Positions 1 to 9,400 of a stretch of 46,584 bases of DNA are shown one piece after another. Below the pieces are notes generated by a model, which was not told where the DNA came from, ran no database searches, and saw nothing but the letters and a program-made list of their open reading frames with translations. Each line of letters opens with the position of its first letter. Within the stretch, counting starts at the first letter, position 1. The position numbers and the translations under genes are program-made. Source of the DNA: a virus; IMG/VR virus record IMGVR_UViG_3300005542_000011, positions 1-46,584 of that record; one strand, given 5' to 3'.

Positions 1-381
1 TCCGGGCGTGTAGTTGATGCAATCTTTCGCCGCCGGAGTAAACGTGGGTGAAGTCGTGCAGGTTTGCGCCGTGCCCGAACCCGACGCATCCGCGCAGGAG
101 AGCGCCGTAGCAATGCCGTGGGCACTTGCGGCGCAGGTTTGGTAAGTCGGATCAGCGGAGCTTCCGTTAGAAATCAAGCATTGGCCGGAGGTTCCCGCCG
201 CAGTCGCCGCGATCGCGCTCGATCCTTCTCCGATCAGCACGCCGTGTGCGGTGAACGACGATGCTCCCGTTCCACCCTGATACACGGATAAGATCGACGG
301 CCCAGCGTAGAGCAAGGCCACGAGAAAAACCAGGCAAGCGAAGACGGCAACAGCTTTGACTTTTAGTGAGCGTTTGTTCAT
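1..381 (-). CDS. Tail-fibre-like protein, N-terminal part (runs off left edge)
   Basis: The first 127 codons are present; the 3' part lies outside the window. The protein opens with a basic MNKRSLK stretch, then a hydrophobic segment (about residues 10-27), so it looks like a signal peptide or signal anchor. Next come a YQGGTGASSFTAHG-type motif and a Gly/Ser/Ala/Thr-rich stretch (GEGSSAIAATAAGTSGQ) of the kind common in phage tail fibres and tail appendage proteins. ATG lies 4 nt after the stop of the tail tip gene, so it is the distal gene of the tail operon. The fibre role is inferred from motif and position. A secreted-type N-terminus on a virion protein is odd and is shared with the genes at 18402 and 18939. 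Confidence 0.7.
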   Translation of the reverse strand, partial: MNKRSLKVKAVAVFACLVFLVALLYAGPSILSVYQGGTGASSFTAHGVLIGEGSSAIAATAAGTSGQCLISNGSSADPTYQTCAASAHGIATALSCADASGSGTAQTCTTSPTFTPAAKDCINYTPG

Positions 382-385
382 GGGA

Positions 386-3127
386 TTAGTACCAGTAAGT
401 CGCGCGGATGTTTGCTCCCGAGCGTGGCGCGGTCACAAGGGTGACTGTGACTCCGGAGAGCGTGTAGTCGGCTCCGCCACCGGTCAGCAGCTGGCCATCC
501 ACAAAGAATTCGAGCGTGCCGGTGAGCGGCGTATGCGCCAGGGTGTAAGTCGTACCCGATCCGGACGGTGGAACTTCGTCGGCCCTAGTGGACATCGAGC
601 CCGTCGGCACCGGCGTGGTGGTGGGCCCGGTCCCGGATCCGCCCGAGCCTGAGACTCCGTTCGGCGTCCAGCTCCAGCCGACCAGCCCGGTCGGAGTAAA
701 GGTGTAATCGGTGACTGCCGAAAGTGCCTGCTCCGCCTGGCCATAAACGTTGAAGGCAGTGAACTTGAAGTGCAGCGTCTGCCCGATCCAGGACTGCTGC
801 ATGTTCAGCTTGAAGATGAAGCCATCGTTCAGAAAAGAAAAGTTCGACCCGATGGGGTGATCGGCGGTCGGCGTTCCAAAGACGCCGCGGCGGATGGTCG
901 GCGGCAGCGCGTACTTGTTCGCCGAAGAAAGCGTCGCGGTCGCATAGGCTACCAACTCGTAGGGAATGGTGAGTGTCTGCCCGCTCGCAAGTGCGACCGT
1001 GCCGCCCGGAGTGAGCAAACACAGGCTCTGGAATTCGTCTCGCTGTCCAGTGGTGAACGAAGTCAGCGCTCCGAGCGATTCGGTGAGGTCGACATTCAAG
1101 GTGTCGGTGGCGTCGGGATCCGCGTGGTTCGGGTAATCGGCCGAGTAAGTCACGCCCATGTTGTTCGAGCCGCCCGCGGTGCCGACTAAGTTGTAAGTCG
1201 AGCCGCCGTCAGTCGAGAGATACACGTGGCAGCCGCCATAGAACTGCGACGATCCTGAGAGGGCAAACCAGATTTGCGGCAAGGAAGAAATCGCAGGGAT
1301 GGCCTCGAAGATGATCGGCGTGTTCACCGTCCCTGGATCCACGTTGGTTGCGACTGGCACGTTATTCGGCGCCTGGGGAGTGCCCGCAACCGACGGAATG
1401 ATTGGCGCGCTGGCGCCGTAGATGAACGGATCGCCTTCGCAGTCCCAGGAGAAGTCCGGATTCTCGGTCAGCTTGGTGAAGCGGAAGGGAACCGGTGTGT
1501 TGCCTAGTCCCGGCTCCGACGCCAAAAGCAAATCCATCGGCGTCCACAGACAATGCGGCGCGGGCAGCTTGAACTTCAGCGCCTTCCGCTTGACCATCAA
1601 ATTGCGCTTGAGCAGCGTCTGCCCGACGAGCGTCGCCGTGTTCGAGTCGGTGATGGCCGGGTAGCTCTTGGTCGCCCCTGGGACCGGACCCTGCACGGTG
1701 ATGTCCATGGCGTCCGAGACGGTCACCGAGTTGCGGTTGTACATGTTCGAGCGGTCGCTGAATTCAATGGGCAGCGAGTTCCAGTTGTCCTGCGGGCGGG
1801 CGCGATGCGCTGTCAGCGGCGGCGCGTTCTTGTCCAGTATGAAGTCTTTGGTGGTGAGCGTCGCAAGCGGACCGGAAGCCGTGGGCGCTACGTAGCTCGC
1901 GCCGTTGCCGTAGTTTGACACTTCCGCGTAAGGAATAAACCACAGCTGCGCTCCGTCCCATACGGCCGCACAGTTCGCGATGTCGCAGAGGTCGTCGAGA
2001 AAGCGCGCGGGTGTGTCTTGCGCGTCGAGCACCTGCGAGATTTGAATACCGTTCGCCTGGCAGTAGTTGCGGACCGCGTTCAGTCCAAGGTTTGTCCCCC
2101 CGCCAGAAAAAAGATTCGGTTCGTCCTGCAGGATCCCTCCGAAGCGCGAGTAACTTCGCGCCGTGCCCGGGTTGAACGACGAAAGCCCTAGTCCGTGGTT
2201 CCAGGTGGCGCTTGCTCCCAGGCTGTCGTAACTGCCGGAGCAGATCAGGTCGATGATGATGTCGGCGGGGTTGGCATCTCCGTGCTGGCCGTAGCCGTAA
2301 AGCCCGTAAGCTTCGGGCTCGAAGTTCGGCAGCACGTTCGCCGACTGCATGTTCCAGTTCACCATCCCGAAGCCGGAGAATTCCGGGTAGGTGATGGGCG
2401 AGCCTTCGGTGCCGGAGCCGAGCTGCTTCTCGAATTGAATGTTGGTCGTTGTCAGCGCCGAGCCCGTCGAGTTTCCCGCCGCCTGGAAGTACACGATGAT
2501 CGTGACTCCGGTTTGCGCGGTGGGGAAGGTGACGGTGACGGTGGTATTTGAAACTGTGGAATTGTAGGAGGCATAAGCGATTCCCGCGTTCGCCCAAGTG
2601 CCGTTATTAGGCGCAGGGAATGCATTGTTGTAGAGCGGAAGCAGCGTGGTCCCTGAAAGCGTGACCGAGCCCGGACCGCCGTAGTCGTTGTAGGTGACCG
2701 AGAACGACTTCTGCACGGCCACGCCGATGATCATCTCCAGCTGAAAGGTCGGAGTGACGGTGCAGGTGAAAGTGGTCGCGGGTCCGGCGAAGGTGAAAGT
2801 CTGCGAAAGCTGGAAAGGATCGGAGGGGACCGCGCCGCCGTTTGACTGACCCTGAAAGTAGTTCCGGTCGATGAAGAACTGGGCGATGCCCTGCATGGGG
2901 CCGTAGCCCATCATGTAGTCGGCGTTGACCGTGTAGAACTTGTTGCCCTTGTTCTTCTTTCCCGACTGGTTGTGGCTTTGGAAGTTATTGCAGTCGATCA
3001 ATTGCGCGGAAACGCGCCGGCGGCCGTATACCGCGTGAATCGGCTGGCCGTACTGGGCGGCAGTGACACGAATGGCGGTGTAGACCTGAGAGGCCTGCCC
3101 CTGGCCGGTTTTGAAGATGTGCGACAT
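386..3127 (-). CDS. Tail tip / host-specificity protein (J-like, Phage-tail_3 type)
   Basis: 913 residues, last large gene of the tail module, directly after NlpC/P60. The N-terminus (IRVTAAQYGQPIHAVYGRRR) and the middle part (residues about 370-400, FLDDLCDIANCAAVWDGAQLWF) resemble the central domain of J-like and gene-transfer-agent tip proteins that close the tail tube and contact the host. The C-terminal third is rich in beta-sandwich-like Gly/Thr/Ser repeats ending in a short domain with TYTLAHTPLTGTLEFFVDG, typical of receptor-facing appendages. No clear Shine-Dalgarno precedes ATG 3127. Family assignment is from recall of motifs and gene order. Confidence 0.75.
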   Translation of the reverse strand: MSHIFKTGQGQASQVYTAIRVTAAQYGQPIHAVYGRRRVSAQLIDCNNFQSHNQSGKKNKGNKFYTVNADYMMGYGPMQGIAQFFIDRNYFQGQSNGGAVPSDPFQLSQTFTFAGPATTFTCTVTPTFQLEMIIGVAVQKSFSVTYNDYGGPGSVTLSGTTLLPLYNNAFPAPNNGTWANAGIAYASYNSTVSNTTVTVTFPTAQTGVTIIVYFQAAGNSTGSALTTTNIQFEKQLGSGTEGSPITYPEFSGFGMVNWNMQSANVLPNFEPEAYGLYGYGQHGDANPADIIIDLICSGSYDSLGASATWNHGLGLSSFNPGTARSYSRFGGILQDEPNLFSGGGTNLGLNAVRNYCQANGIQISQVLDAQDTPARFLDDLCDIANCAAVWDGAQLWFIPYAEVSNYGNGASYVAPTASGPLATLTTKDFILDKNAPPLTAHRARPQDNWNSLPIEFSDRSNMYNRNSVTVSDAMDITVQGPVPGATKSYPAITDSNTATLVGQTLLKRNLMVKRKALKFKLPAPHCLWTPMDLLLASEPGLGNTPVPFRFTKLTENPDFSWDCEGDPFIYGASAPIIPSVAGTPQAPNNVPVATNVDPGTVNTPIIFEAIPAISSLPQIWFALSGSSQFYGGCHVYLSTDGGSTYNLVGTAGGSNNMGVTYSADYPNHADPDATDTLNVDLTESLGALTSFTTGQRDEFQSLCLLTPGGTVALASGQTLTIPYELVAYATATLSSANKYALPPTIRRGVFGTPTADHPIGSNFSFLNDGFIFKLNMQQSWIGQTLHFKFTAFNVYGQAEQALSAVTDYTFTPTGLVGWSWTPNGVSGSGGSGTGPTTTPVPTGSMSTRADEVPPSGSGTTYTLAHTPLTGTLEFFVDGQLLTGGGADYTLSGVTVTLVTAPRSGANIRATYWY

Positions 3128-3144
3128 GCTAGAGTGAGGGAGTT

Positions 3145-3333
3145 ATGGAGAGCGATCTACCAGAGGTCCGTATCGATGGCGAAGGAAATGTCACTAAGGA
3201 AAGTCGCGTGAAGCTGGTGAACGGCCAGCTTTTCTTCTCGGCCACTGGGCGCAAAGAGTTCGTTAAAGTTGGAGACGTGAGCGAGACCGAAATCACAGAG
3301 GTGACACGCGAGAAGCTGTTCCCCACAGACTGA
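3145..3333 (+). CDS. Small plus-strand protein inside the tail operon (moron-like)
   Basis: 62 residues, charged, ending KLFPTD. It lies in the 165-nt gap between two minus-strand tail genes and overlaps the 3' end of the NlpC/P60 gene tail to tail by 41 nt. A GAGGG motif sits 6 nt before ATG. The product has an ordinary soluble composition (KLVNGQLFFSATGRKEFVKVGDVSE), unlike the Ser/Thr-rich antisense reading. I recognise no family. The neighbouring minus gene start at 3127 has no visible ribosome site, whereas this one does, which supports a real gene. No convincing promoter is visible. Confidence 0.5.
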   Translation: MESDLPEVRIDGEGNVTKESRVKLVNGQLFFSATGRKEFVKVGDVSETEITEVTREKLFPTD

Positions 3334-3748
3334 AGCGCTTCAACTCCCGTCCCACAATCCAGTCATCCACTTCGGCATTCGATACCAGCACCTTGCCTGC
3401 TTGTCCGTGAGCCGAGATCACCTTCGGCCACTCGACGACAATCGAGCCGTGCCAGTGGATGCGCGCGATTTTCGGAATGATCAGGTCACCGGGAAGCACC
3501 GGCGGTTTGATCTCGTGAAAATACTTCTGCACTTCTTCGAGATAAATCTCCCGGTCGTGGTGCAGGTTGTACTGCAGCGAGACGTCCGGCACCGGCATGT
3601 CGATGCCGAGCGCGTTTTTGAACACCGCCGAGATGAAGCGCGCGCAATCGACGCCCGCGCCCTTGACCGCTGCGCGTTCATGGAATGGGGTCCCGACCCA
3701 AGTGAGCGCTTCTCTGACGACGGCCGTGCGCTGCTCTTCTGGCGTCAT
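3293..3748 (-). CDS. NlpC/P60-family peptidase, tail-associated
   Basis: 151 residues from ATG 3748, 4 nt after the preceding stop; a GTG at 3781 would add 11 residues but overlaps the upstream gene. The fold is that of NlpC/P60 cysteine peptidases: nucleophile Cys about 35 in AGVDCARF, a catalytic His in RIHWHGS (about 98-100), and a further His about 114. PVLPGDLI before the His is typical. In gene transfer agents and many siphoviruses this enzyme sits between a DUF2163 protein and the J-like tip and cuts peptidoglycan during DNA entry or takes part in tail assembly. It is the only wall hydrolase I recognise in the window. Confidence 0.85.
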   Translation of the reverse strand: MTPEEQRTAVVREALTWVGTPFHERAAVKGAGVDCARFISAVFKNALGIDMPVPDVSLQYNLHHDREIYLEEVQKYFHEIKPPVLPGDLIIPKIARIHWHGSIVVEWPKVISAHGQAGKVLVSNAEVDDWIVGRELKRFSLWGTASRVSPL

Positions 3749-3752
3749 GACG

Positions 3753-5258
3753 TCAGATTCCGATCTCCGGTACGGGAACACTAGGGAAGCCCGGCGCGCC
3801 GTAGCTGTTCGAAAGCGGCTTCTGCAGCAGGATTCCGACGTTTAGCGAAATGCTTCCTCCGGTCGCTCCGAATCCGGCGCCAATTTGCGGAATGGGAATG
3901 ATGGTCGGCTCGTAGAGGTAAACGTAGAGCACGCCGCTGATGGTGACGTTGTCGCGGATCCTCAGAAACACTGGCGGAGGCTGGCCGTTCACCGGAGTCC
4001 AGGAGGAAACTCCGCCGGTGAGCAGGTAGGCATCTTGTAGGGCGTGGTCCGCGATGCCGCCGCCGGATGAAAATCGCAGCACGCTGGCCGTGCTGTTGAT
4101 CGTGTCGAGTCCACTCACCGTGTAGGTGACGCCGCTCGGAACGTAAGGCGTGGTGCGGTTTCCCGGTTGAATAATTTGCGTGGGGACTTTTACTTCCTGG
4201 AAGAGATCGAGCAGGCTCGAAATCGTGAGCTTGGCGTGGTCCTGCGCGGTCTCGGCTTCGCGGATGAAGCCGCGATACATCAGCGTCGTACCTAGCAGCG
4301 TGCCGCCTTGCTTGGGGTCGCCGTTAAAAAACGCGCGGTAGATATTGGTGGAGCATTCGTCGAACATGCCGGCGGCGAGGCCTTGCTGCCAGGTAGGTTG
4401 CGTCTGATTCGAGCAATAGCCGCCGCCTGAGACCAGCACCAGCCATTGCCCGATGTTGTCGCCGTCGGTATCGAAGTTATCGTTGATCCCCATCAGTAGC
4501 TGGGTTGCTCCGATTGGAACGTCGATGTCGATACCGGTTCCAATCAAAAACGGAGGCTCGACCAGTTGCCCGGTCGAATCTGCGAATCCGCCGATCAGCG
4601 CACCAAACCACGGCTGCCCGGCGGCCGATTGCGCTGCGGTCACATTCGGGACGTAGGCGCCGGGAAATACACCCGACGAGTTTCCCGCAAAGCCCACTAC
4701 ACCGAAACCGCTATTCAGGCCGCCCGATCCGCTTCCCGAGGCCAGCCCTCCCACCCATTTGATCGAGATGCGTCTGCCGGCTTTGACCTGCACTGCGGCG
4801 GGAGAAATGCCCTGTCCGTGGCCGAGCGCGGAAATCGGATACTGGCTGTTTAGTCCACCCGAAACATAAACGTAGGGCGACATCAAGCCACTCACCACTA
4901 CCGGAACCAGAGTGTCGCCGCAGAACCAGTCGATGTCGGCATTCTGCGCGGTGAAGCCGATGCCGTACTCGAACTTGTCGCGCGTCATCGGCTGCGGGAG
5001 AAAGATCGCGGGGATGGTGCTACCGTACATCTGCGCCGCCGAAGGCGCGCCCGGTCCGGTCTGCAGAAAGCCCGTCTGCACGGGAAAATCGCCGAAGGAA
5101 AAATAAAACGTGGCTGTCTGCGGCGACATCTGCGGCGCCCACCAGATCCATGTCGAAAGGCTTAACAGGTCGCACATGTAGAGCGTGCGGTTGGTGCGGA
5201 GAAACGACAGCACGGTCGAGGTCACGTCGTTGCCGTTGGTGTCGTAAACCTTCCTCAC
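3753..5258 (-). CDS. Distal tail protein, DUF2163-like
   Basis: 501 residues. The N-terminus (TSTVLSFLRTNRTLYMCDLLSL) and the segment near residues 320-345 (LMYRGFIREAETAQDHAKLTISSLLDLFQ) match the pattern of DUF2163/BR0599-type phage proteins, as does its place between the DUF2460-like and NlpC/P60 genes. It is probably a tail-tip baseplate component. The middle is a Gly-rich, beta-rich region longer than in compact gene-transfer-agent homologues. Its ATG overlaps the stop of the upstream gene. Family call is by motif and synteny only. Confidence 0.65.
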   Translation of the reverse strand: MRKVYDTNGNDVTSTVLSFLRTNRTLYMCDLLSLSTWIWWAPQMSPQTATFYFSFGDFPVQTGFLQTGPGAPSAAQMYGSTIPAIFLPQPMTRDKFEYGIGFTAQNADIDWFCGDTLVPVVVSGLMSPYVYVSGGLNSQYPISALGHGQGISPAAVQVKAGRRISIKWVGGLASGSGSGGLNSGFGVVGFAGNSSGVFPGAYVPNVTAAQSAAGQPWFGALIGGFADSTGQLVEPPFLIGTGIDIDVPIGATQLLMGINDNFDTDGDNIGQWLVLVSGGGYCSNQTQPTWQQGLAAGMFDECSTNIYRAFFNGDPKQGGTLLGTTLMYRGFIREAETAQDHAKLTISSLLDLFQEVKVPTQIIQPGNRTTPYVPSGVTYTVSGLDTINSTASVLRFSSGGGIADHALQDAYLLTGGVSSWTPVNGQPPPVFLRIRDNVTISGVLYVYLYEPTIIPIPQIGAGFGATGGSISLNVGILLQKPLSNSYGAPGFPSVPVPEIGI

Positions 5259-6211
5259 AGGCCCACCTGCTGAAACTTAAGCGCGCCCACCTTCCACAAA
5301 TAAGGCATGAAGTTCTCGTATTCGAGCGAGTCTTCGCCAAATTCGCAATCGTAGTAGTAGGTGTAGTTGGCGATGATCGAATCGGTCGAGACCGGGATCG
5401 ATCCGCCGGTCGAGTTCCACTGGATCACATAGCCGTCATAAGGCGCGACCGTCGATGGCGCGGCCAGCGTGTAATTCGAGGCTGCAGATCCGTTCACGAA
5501 GATCGAAGTCAGCGCTCCGCCGGCGAGGACCTGCACACTCTCATTCACCGGCTGCATGTAAGAGACGACGCTGGCCGTACCAGTGTCCGGCGTCGAAGAA
5601 TAATTCGCGTGCGCGAAGGGTGCGGAGAAGGTGACCGATCCAGGCTTTATGCTCGTCACCTGGACGGTCTGATTGTTGAGAAAAGTCGCGGTGCCGATGC
5701 CGGCGAAGAGAATACCCATTCCCACGGCGAGGGTGGACAGGCTGCTCACGGTAACGGTGAGCACGTTGTTCAGGATCACGACGTTGGTGACGGCGAGGTT
5801 GAACGTCGTAAAGGGCAGCGGGTAGCCGCCGTAGGTGTGCACCACTTCGGAGTTGTTGTTCGCATCTGGCGCGGGAATCGCCTGGCCGGCAACGATCGCA
5901 TCGGGCGGCTGGAAATAAAATTCGTTGCCCTGGCCTTTGGCCTGAAAGTAGAGCGAGCGCAGGACCTTGAAGTCGGAGTAGGGAACGTTTGATTGCTGCG
6001 TCGGCTGAATCGCTCCCGGCCAGCCGTCGTTCACATAGCCCCACTTCAGCTCCCACTGAAAGAGCGGATTGTTGTACTGCGGAAGCTTGACGACGCGGCG
6101 GTTGGCTTCCTGCCGGATGGTCTTCCATTGCTCGGTTTTCTTGAGCGACCAGGCCAGGCCTCGAACGGAGTTCGCCAGGATCGGGTCGAAGCTGATGATG
6201 GGGAGCGGCAC
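5255..6211 (-). CDS. Distal tail protein, DUF2460-like
   Basis: 318 residues. N-terminal part carries KKTEQWKTIRQEANRRVVKLPQ followed by WELKWGYV, and the C-terminus ends YDCEFGEDSLEYENFMPYLW...LKFQQVGL, the two ends expected of DUF2460 tail proteins. Between them lies an inserted beta-rich stretch of roughly 100 residues (about 150-250) with VTVSSLSTLAVGMGILFAGIG and FVNGSAASNYTLA, so the protein is longer than the minimal family. It follows the tape measure and a 68-residue gene and probably forms the hub between tail tube and tip. Confidence 0.65.
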   Translation of the reverse strand: MPLPIISFDPILANSVRGLAWSLKKTEQWKTIRQEANRRVVKLPQYNNPLFQWELKWGYVNDGWPGAIQPTQQSNVPYSDFKVLRSLYFQAKGQGNEFYFQPPDAIVAGQAIPAPDANNNSEVVHTYGGYPLPFTTFNLAVTNVVILNNVLTVTVSSLSTLAVGMGILFAGIGTATFLNNQTVQVTSIKPGSVTFSAPFAHANYSSTPDTGTASVVSYMQPVNESVQVLAGGALTSIFVNGSAASNYTLAAPSTVAPYDGYVIQWNSTGGSIPVSTDSIIANYTYYYDCEFGEDSLEYENFMPYLWKVGALKFQQVGL

Positions 6212-6217
6212 GGGAGG

Positions 6218-6424
6218 CTAGGCGCGCGGCCCTTTCCAGTCGGGATCGTCCGCAATTAGGGTCGCGTCGTAAAGCGACAGCAGCACGCTCTGCAACACCA
6301 GCGAAGACACTTCCTGCGCGTAGGCGACCAGCTCGCCGTTCTGCCGCACCTCGGAGATGTGCACCGGATACGGCGTTTCGCTTTTGGTGAGCTTGCCCCG
6401 GGTGCGGTGGAAGATGTACTGCAT
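6218..6424 (-). CDS. Small tail-module protein of unknown function
   Basis: 68 residues with an Ile/Val-rich soluble pattern (MQYIFHRTRGKLTKSE...DDPDWKGPRA). ATG starts 2 nt after the tape measure stop, so translation is probably coupled. It occupies the position of a small tail adaptor between tape measure and the first distal tail protein. No family recognised. Confidence 0.7.
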   Translation of the reverse strand: MQYIFHRTRGKLTKSETPYPVHISEVRQNGELVAYAQEVSSLVLQSVLLSLYDATLIADDPDWKGPRA

Positions 6425-6426
6425 GG

Positions 6427-9400
6427 CTAACGCTTCGAGAAGTGTCCCTGCTTATAGAGCTTCATGGCGGCCTTCGCTACATCGCTTCCGTGCCTGCGCA
6501 GAATTTCCGAGACCCCGGTGCGGTCGAGGGCGTTCGCGTTCACGTCGCCGGCGTGGAAGTGGAAGTCGCCTCCGGATTCATCCGAGGAACGAGACTCGCT
6601 GTGGATGTTGGAGATCTGTCCGGAGAATTCTCCGCGGGAAAGCGCTTGCGCGAAATCGGGAAGTTGAGGCACGGAGAAACCGGGTGTGGCGATGTGCGGA
6701 ACGATGTCGCCCAGTCCGCGAATGGTGTCGGCGTGCTCTTCCGGCAAAACCATCTCTCTTGCGTGGGCCTGAAGAATCGGATCGACGCCGGCGGGGATGT
6801 CATAGCCGCCTTCCGCGGAGGCCTCGGGGATGAAGGCCAGAACCGAAGCTTCCGCTTCCGCTGCCATCGCCGCCGCAACCGGAGGAAATTCAGCGTAGGC
6901 GGCGTAGGCCTTGGCAGCGGCGACGGCAGCCTCGGACGTGACGGTCGAGACGTTGGTTGTAACCGTCTGCGTCAACTGCTGCGCGTCGGCTTGGGCGCCC
7001 GCGACGGTGTTGTGAAGATGGAACAGGCGCGTGGCCAGCTCCATAATCACGTGCTCGGCAATCCAGCGGTTCGCAAGCTGCAGGATTTCGTTGATGCCGG
7101 ATTCGGCGAGGTCGCGGTAGATGTTCTGCACCGCCTGACCGAAAGACTTGGAGTGGAAGAGCGCCTGGTCCTCGTACTGAAGCATCTTCGAGGCGATCTT
7201 CTGCTCCTCCTGCTCTTTGTACTGGACCAGTTGCTGTTCGATCTTTTGGTCTTCCGCGGCACCCTGTTCGCGAAGCTGCTTGAGCTTCGCCTGCAGGTCC
7301 TGTTCGATGCCCGCGATTTTGTTCGCCGCTTCCTGCGCGTCCTGCACGAACTTCGCGGAGTTCGCCGGGTCCTCGAGGGCCGCGATCTCGGCGGCCTGCT
7401 CGACTTTCTGTAGGGCCTGAATCTTCGCGTCCGCTGCCGACTGCGCCAGCAGGATCGAGCCGTTGATGTAGCGCTGCTCGGCATCCTGCATTTGCTGATA
7501 GAGTGCCTGGACCTTGCCGATGTCCGGAAGCCCGAAACGTTTGTCGTCCTGGACCGCGCCGCGCAGCTGCGACTGCTGGATGCTGTTGATCTCGTTCAGC
7601 TCGCGCTGCTGGTCCGCGATCGCTCTGTCGGTAGACTGGGCTTCGGCGTCGGCCGCTTCCTTGATTCCCTTCAGGCGCAGCTCGAGCTCCTGGGTTGCGA
7701 GCCGCTGGACCTCCGCCACGCGCTCACGATCCGCCGCCGCGAGCTTCGCCAGCATCTTTTCGTACTCTTCGCCCTGATAGTTGTAGAAGAGGCCGACGAC
7801 CGCGACTTCCGATTCAATGAGCGAAACCCGCTGGGCGCTGCCGGTCTTCGTGGCTCCAACCTGGACTTCGATCGAGCGGATGAGCTCGTTCAGCTCGGCC
7901 TGGTCGGAGGCGACTTGAGACTTGATCACGTCCTGCTGCTGTTTCAGTTTTTCGGCGGTGATCTCGGCGTCAAGCTGCTGCGTGGTGCGTAGCTTCTCGG
8001 TCTCCGCTTCGCGTACGAGCTCCTGCTCTTGCTGCAGCGTGATCTTGTGTTGCGACAGCGCGGTCTCGGCGATGTTCTCGGAGATGGCCGCGGTCTTCGA
8101 CGCCTCGGCCTGGATGGCGGAGCGCACCGACTCTTGCGCCTGGATGATGGCTGAGAGTTTGCGGGTCTCGATCTGCTGGATTTGTGTGAGCTCTTGCGAC
8201 TGGGAGATTTCGCCCAGCTGCAATTCCCTGCGCACTTCTTCTTCGGCCAGCGAAGCTTTCGCGTCCTGAATGGTTTTGACAGCGGCGAGGTTCTGTCGCG
8301 CTTCTTCCGTTTGGCGCCTGAACACGGAAACGTCCATGTCGGAGACCTTGGTGGACTCGGTCGCGGCGTTGGAGGTGTTTGTGTTTCGGAGGTTCTGCAG
8401 GGTGTTGTAGTACTCGGTCGCTGCGGTGAGCTGCGCCTGTAGATGGGAAAGCTCGAAGCCTTCTCCCGCGGCGAGGCCTCCGCCCGGTCCGGTCGGATGC
8501 GCGGCGGACTGTTCCAGCTGCTGAGTAAGAGCCGGGATCTGCTGCTCGAGTTCCTGGATCCTGGTCTTCGTCGTGGACATCTGCGTGTCCAGTTCCTTGA
8601 AGACGGATTCGGCCTGCGCTTGGGTGTGGACCTCCTTCAACTTCTGCGCGAACGCCTGCATGTCGTCGGGCAGGTCCTTCAGCTTCTTGTCGTCGACGCC
8701 GAGCGAGAGTGAGACAGGTTTTTCGCCCGAACTTGCAGCCAGCAACTCCTGCGCCTCGCGAATTTTGCCCTGCGACTTGAGAACCTCCGCCTGCGATTCG
8801 ATCCACTTCCAGTTGGCGTCCGCCGCCTGCTTCGCGGTTTTCTCGGAGGCTTCGCCGAGCGCCGAGATTTCCGCTTTCAGGTTGACGATGTTCTCGTAGA
8901 GCGTGTAGACCCGCTCGCCGACGGTAACCAGAACTTCGCCTAGCGCGATCGCACCGATGACCGGGAAGGCGACTTGCAGAGCCGGGCCAAGGCCGAGCAC
9001 CTGCGTCAAGAAGGTTCCGGCCGCGCGGGTCGAGCCCTGCAGATTCAATTCCAGCGTGCGAAGCGAAGCGGACGCGGCCTGGCGATCGGAAATTCCCGAC
9101 CGCACTGCGTTTGCGCTGCTGTATTGCGCGGCGATGTTTTCATCCAGCGCCAGCGTAGAGCCTTGCGTCGCGATTACATCCTCTTCTTTCGCCGCAAAAG
9201 CTTCCTGCCAGGCTTCTGCCGACAGCATGGCGGCTTCGTTAGCCGCATTTGTGGAAGCTGCCAGCTGGGTCTCGGCTTGCGCGTGACGCTGCGCTTCCTG
9301 CGCGGCTAGCGCCTGCAGGCCTTGCGATTGCGCAAGCGCGGCTGATACTTGCGCCTGCTGCTGGCCCATGACTGCGAGTGCCTGGGCTTGAGTGAGGGCG

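Noticed and set aside
5150-5992. Plus-strand 280-residue frame over DUF2460/DUF2163 genes
   Set aside because: Arg/Gly/Val-rich shadow of the minus genes; no ribosome site.
6442-7413. Plus-strand 323-residue frame across the tape measure
   Set aside because: It mirrors the coding strand's composition; the minus frame carries coiled coil and the known tape measure C-terminus.
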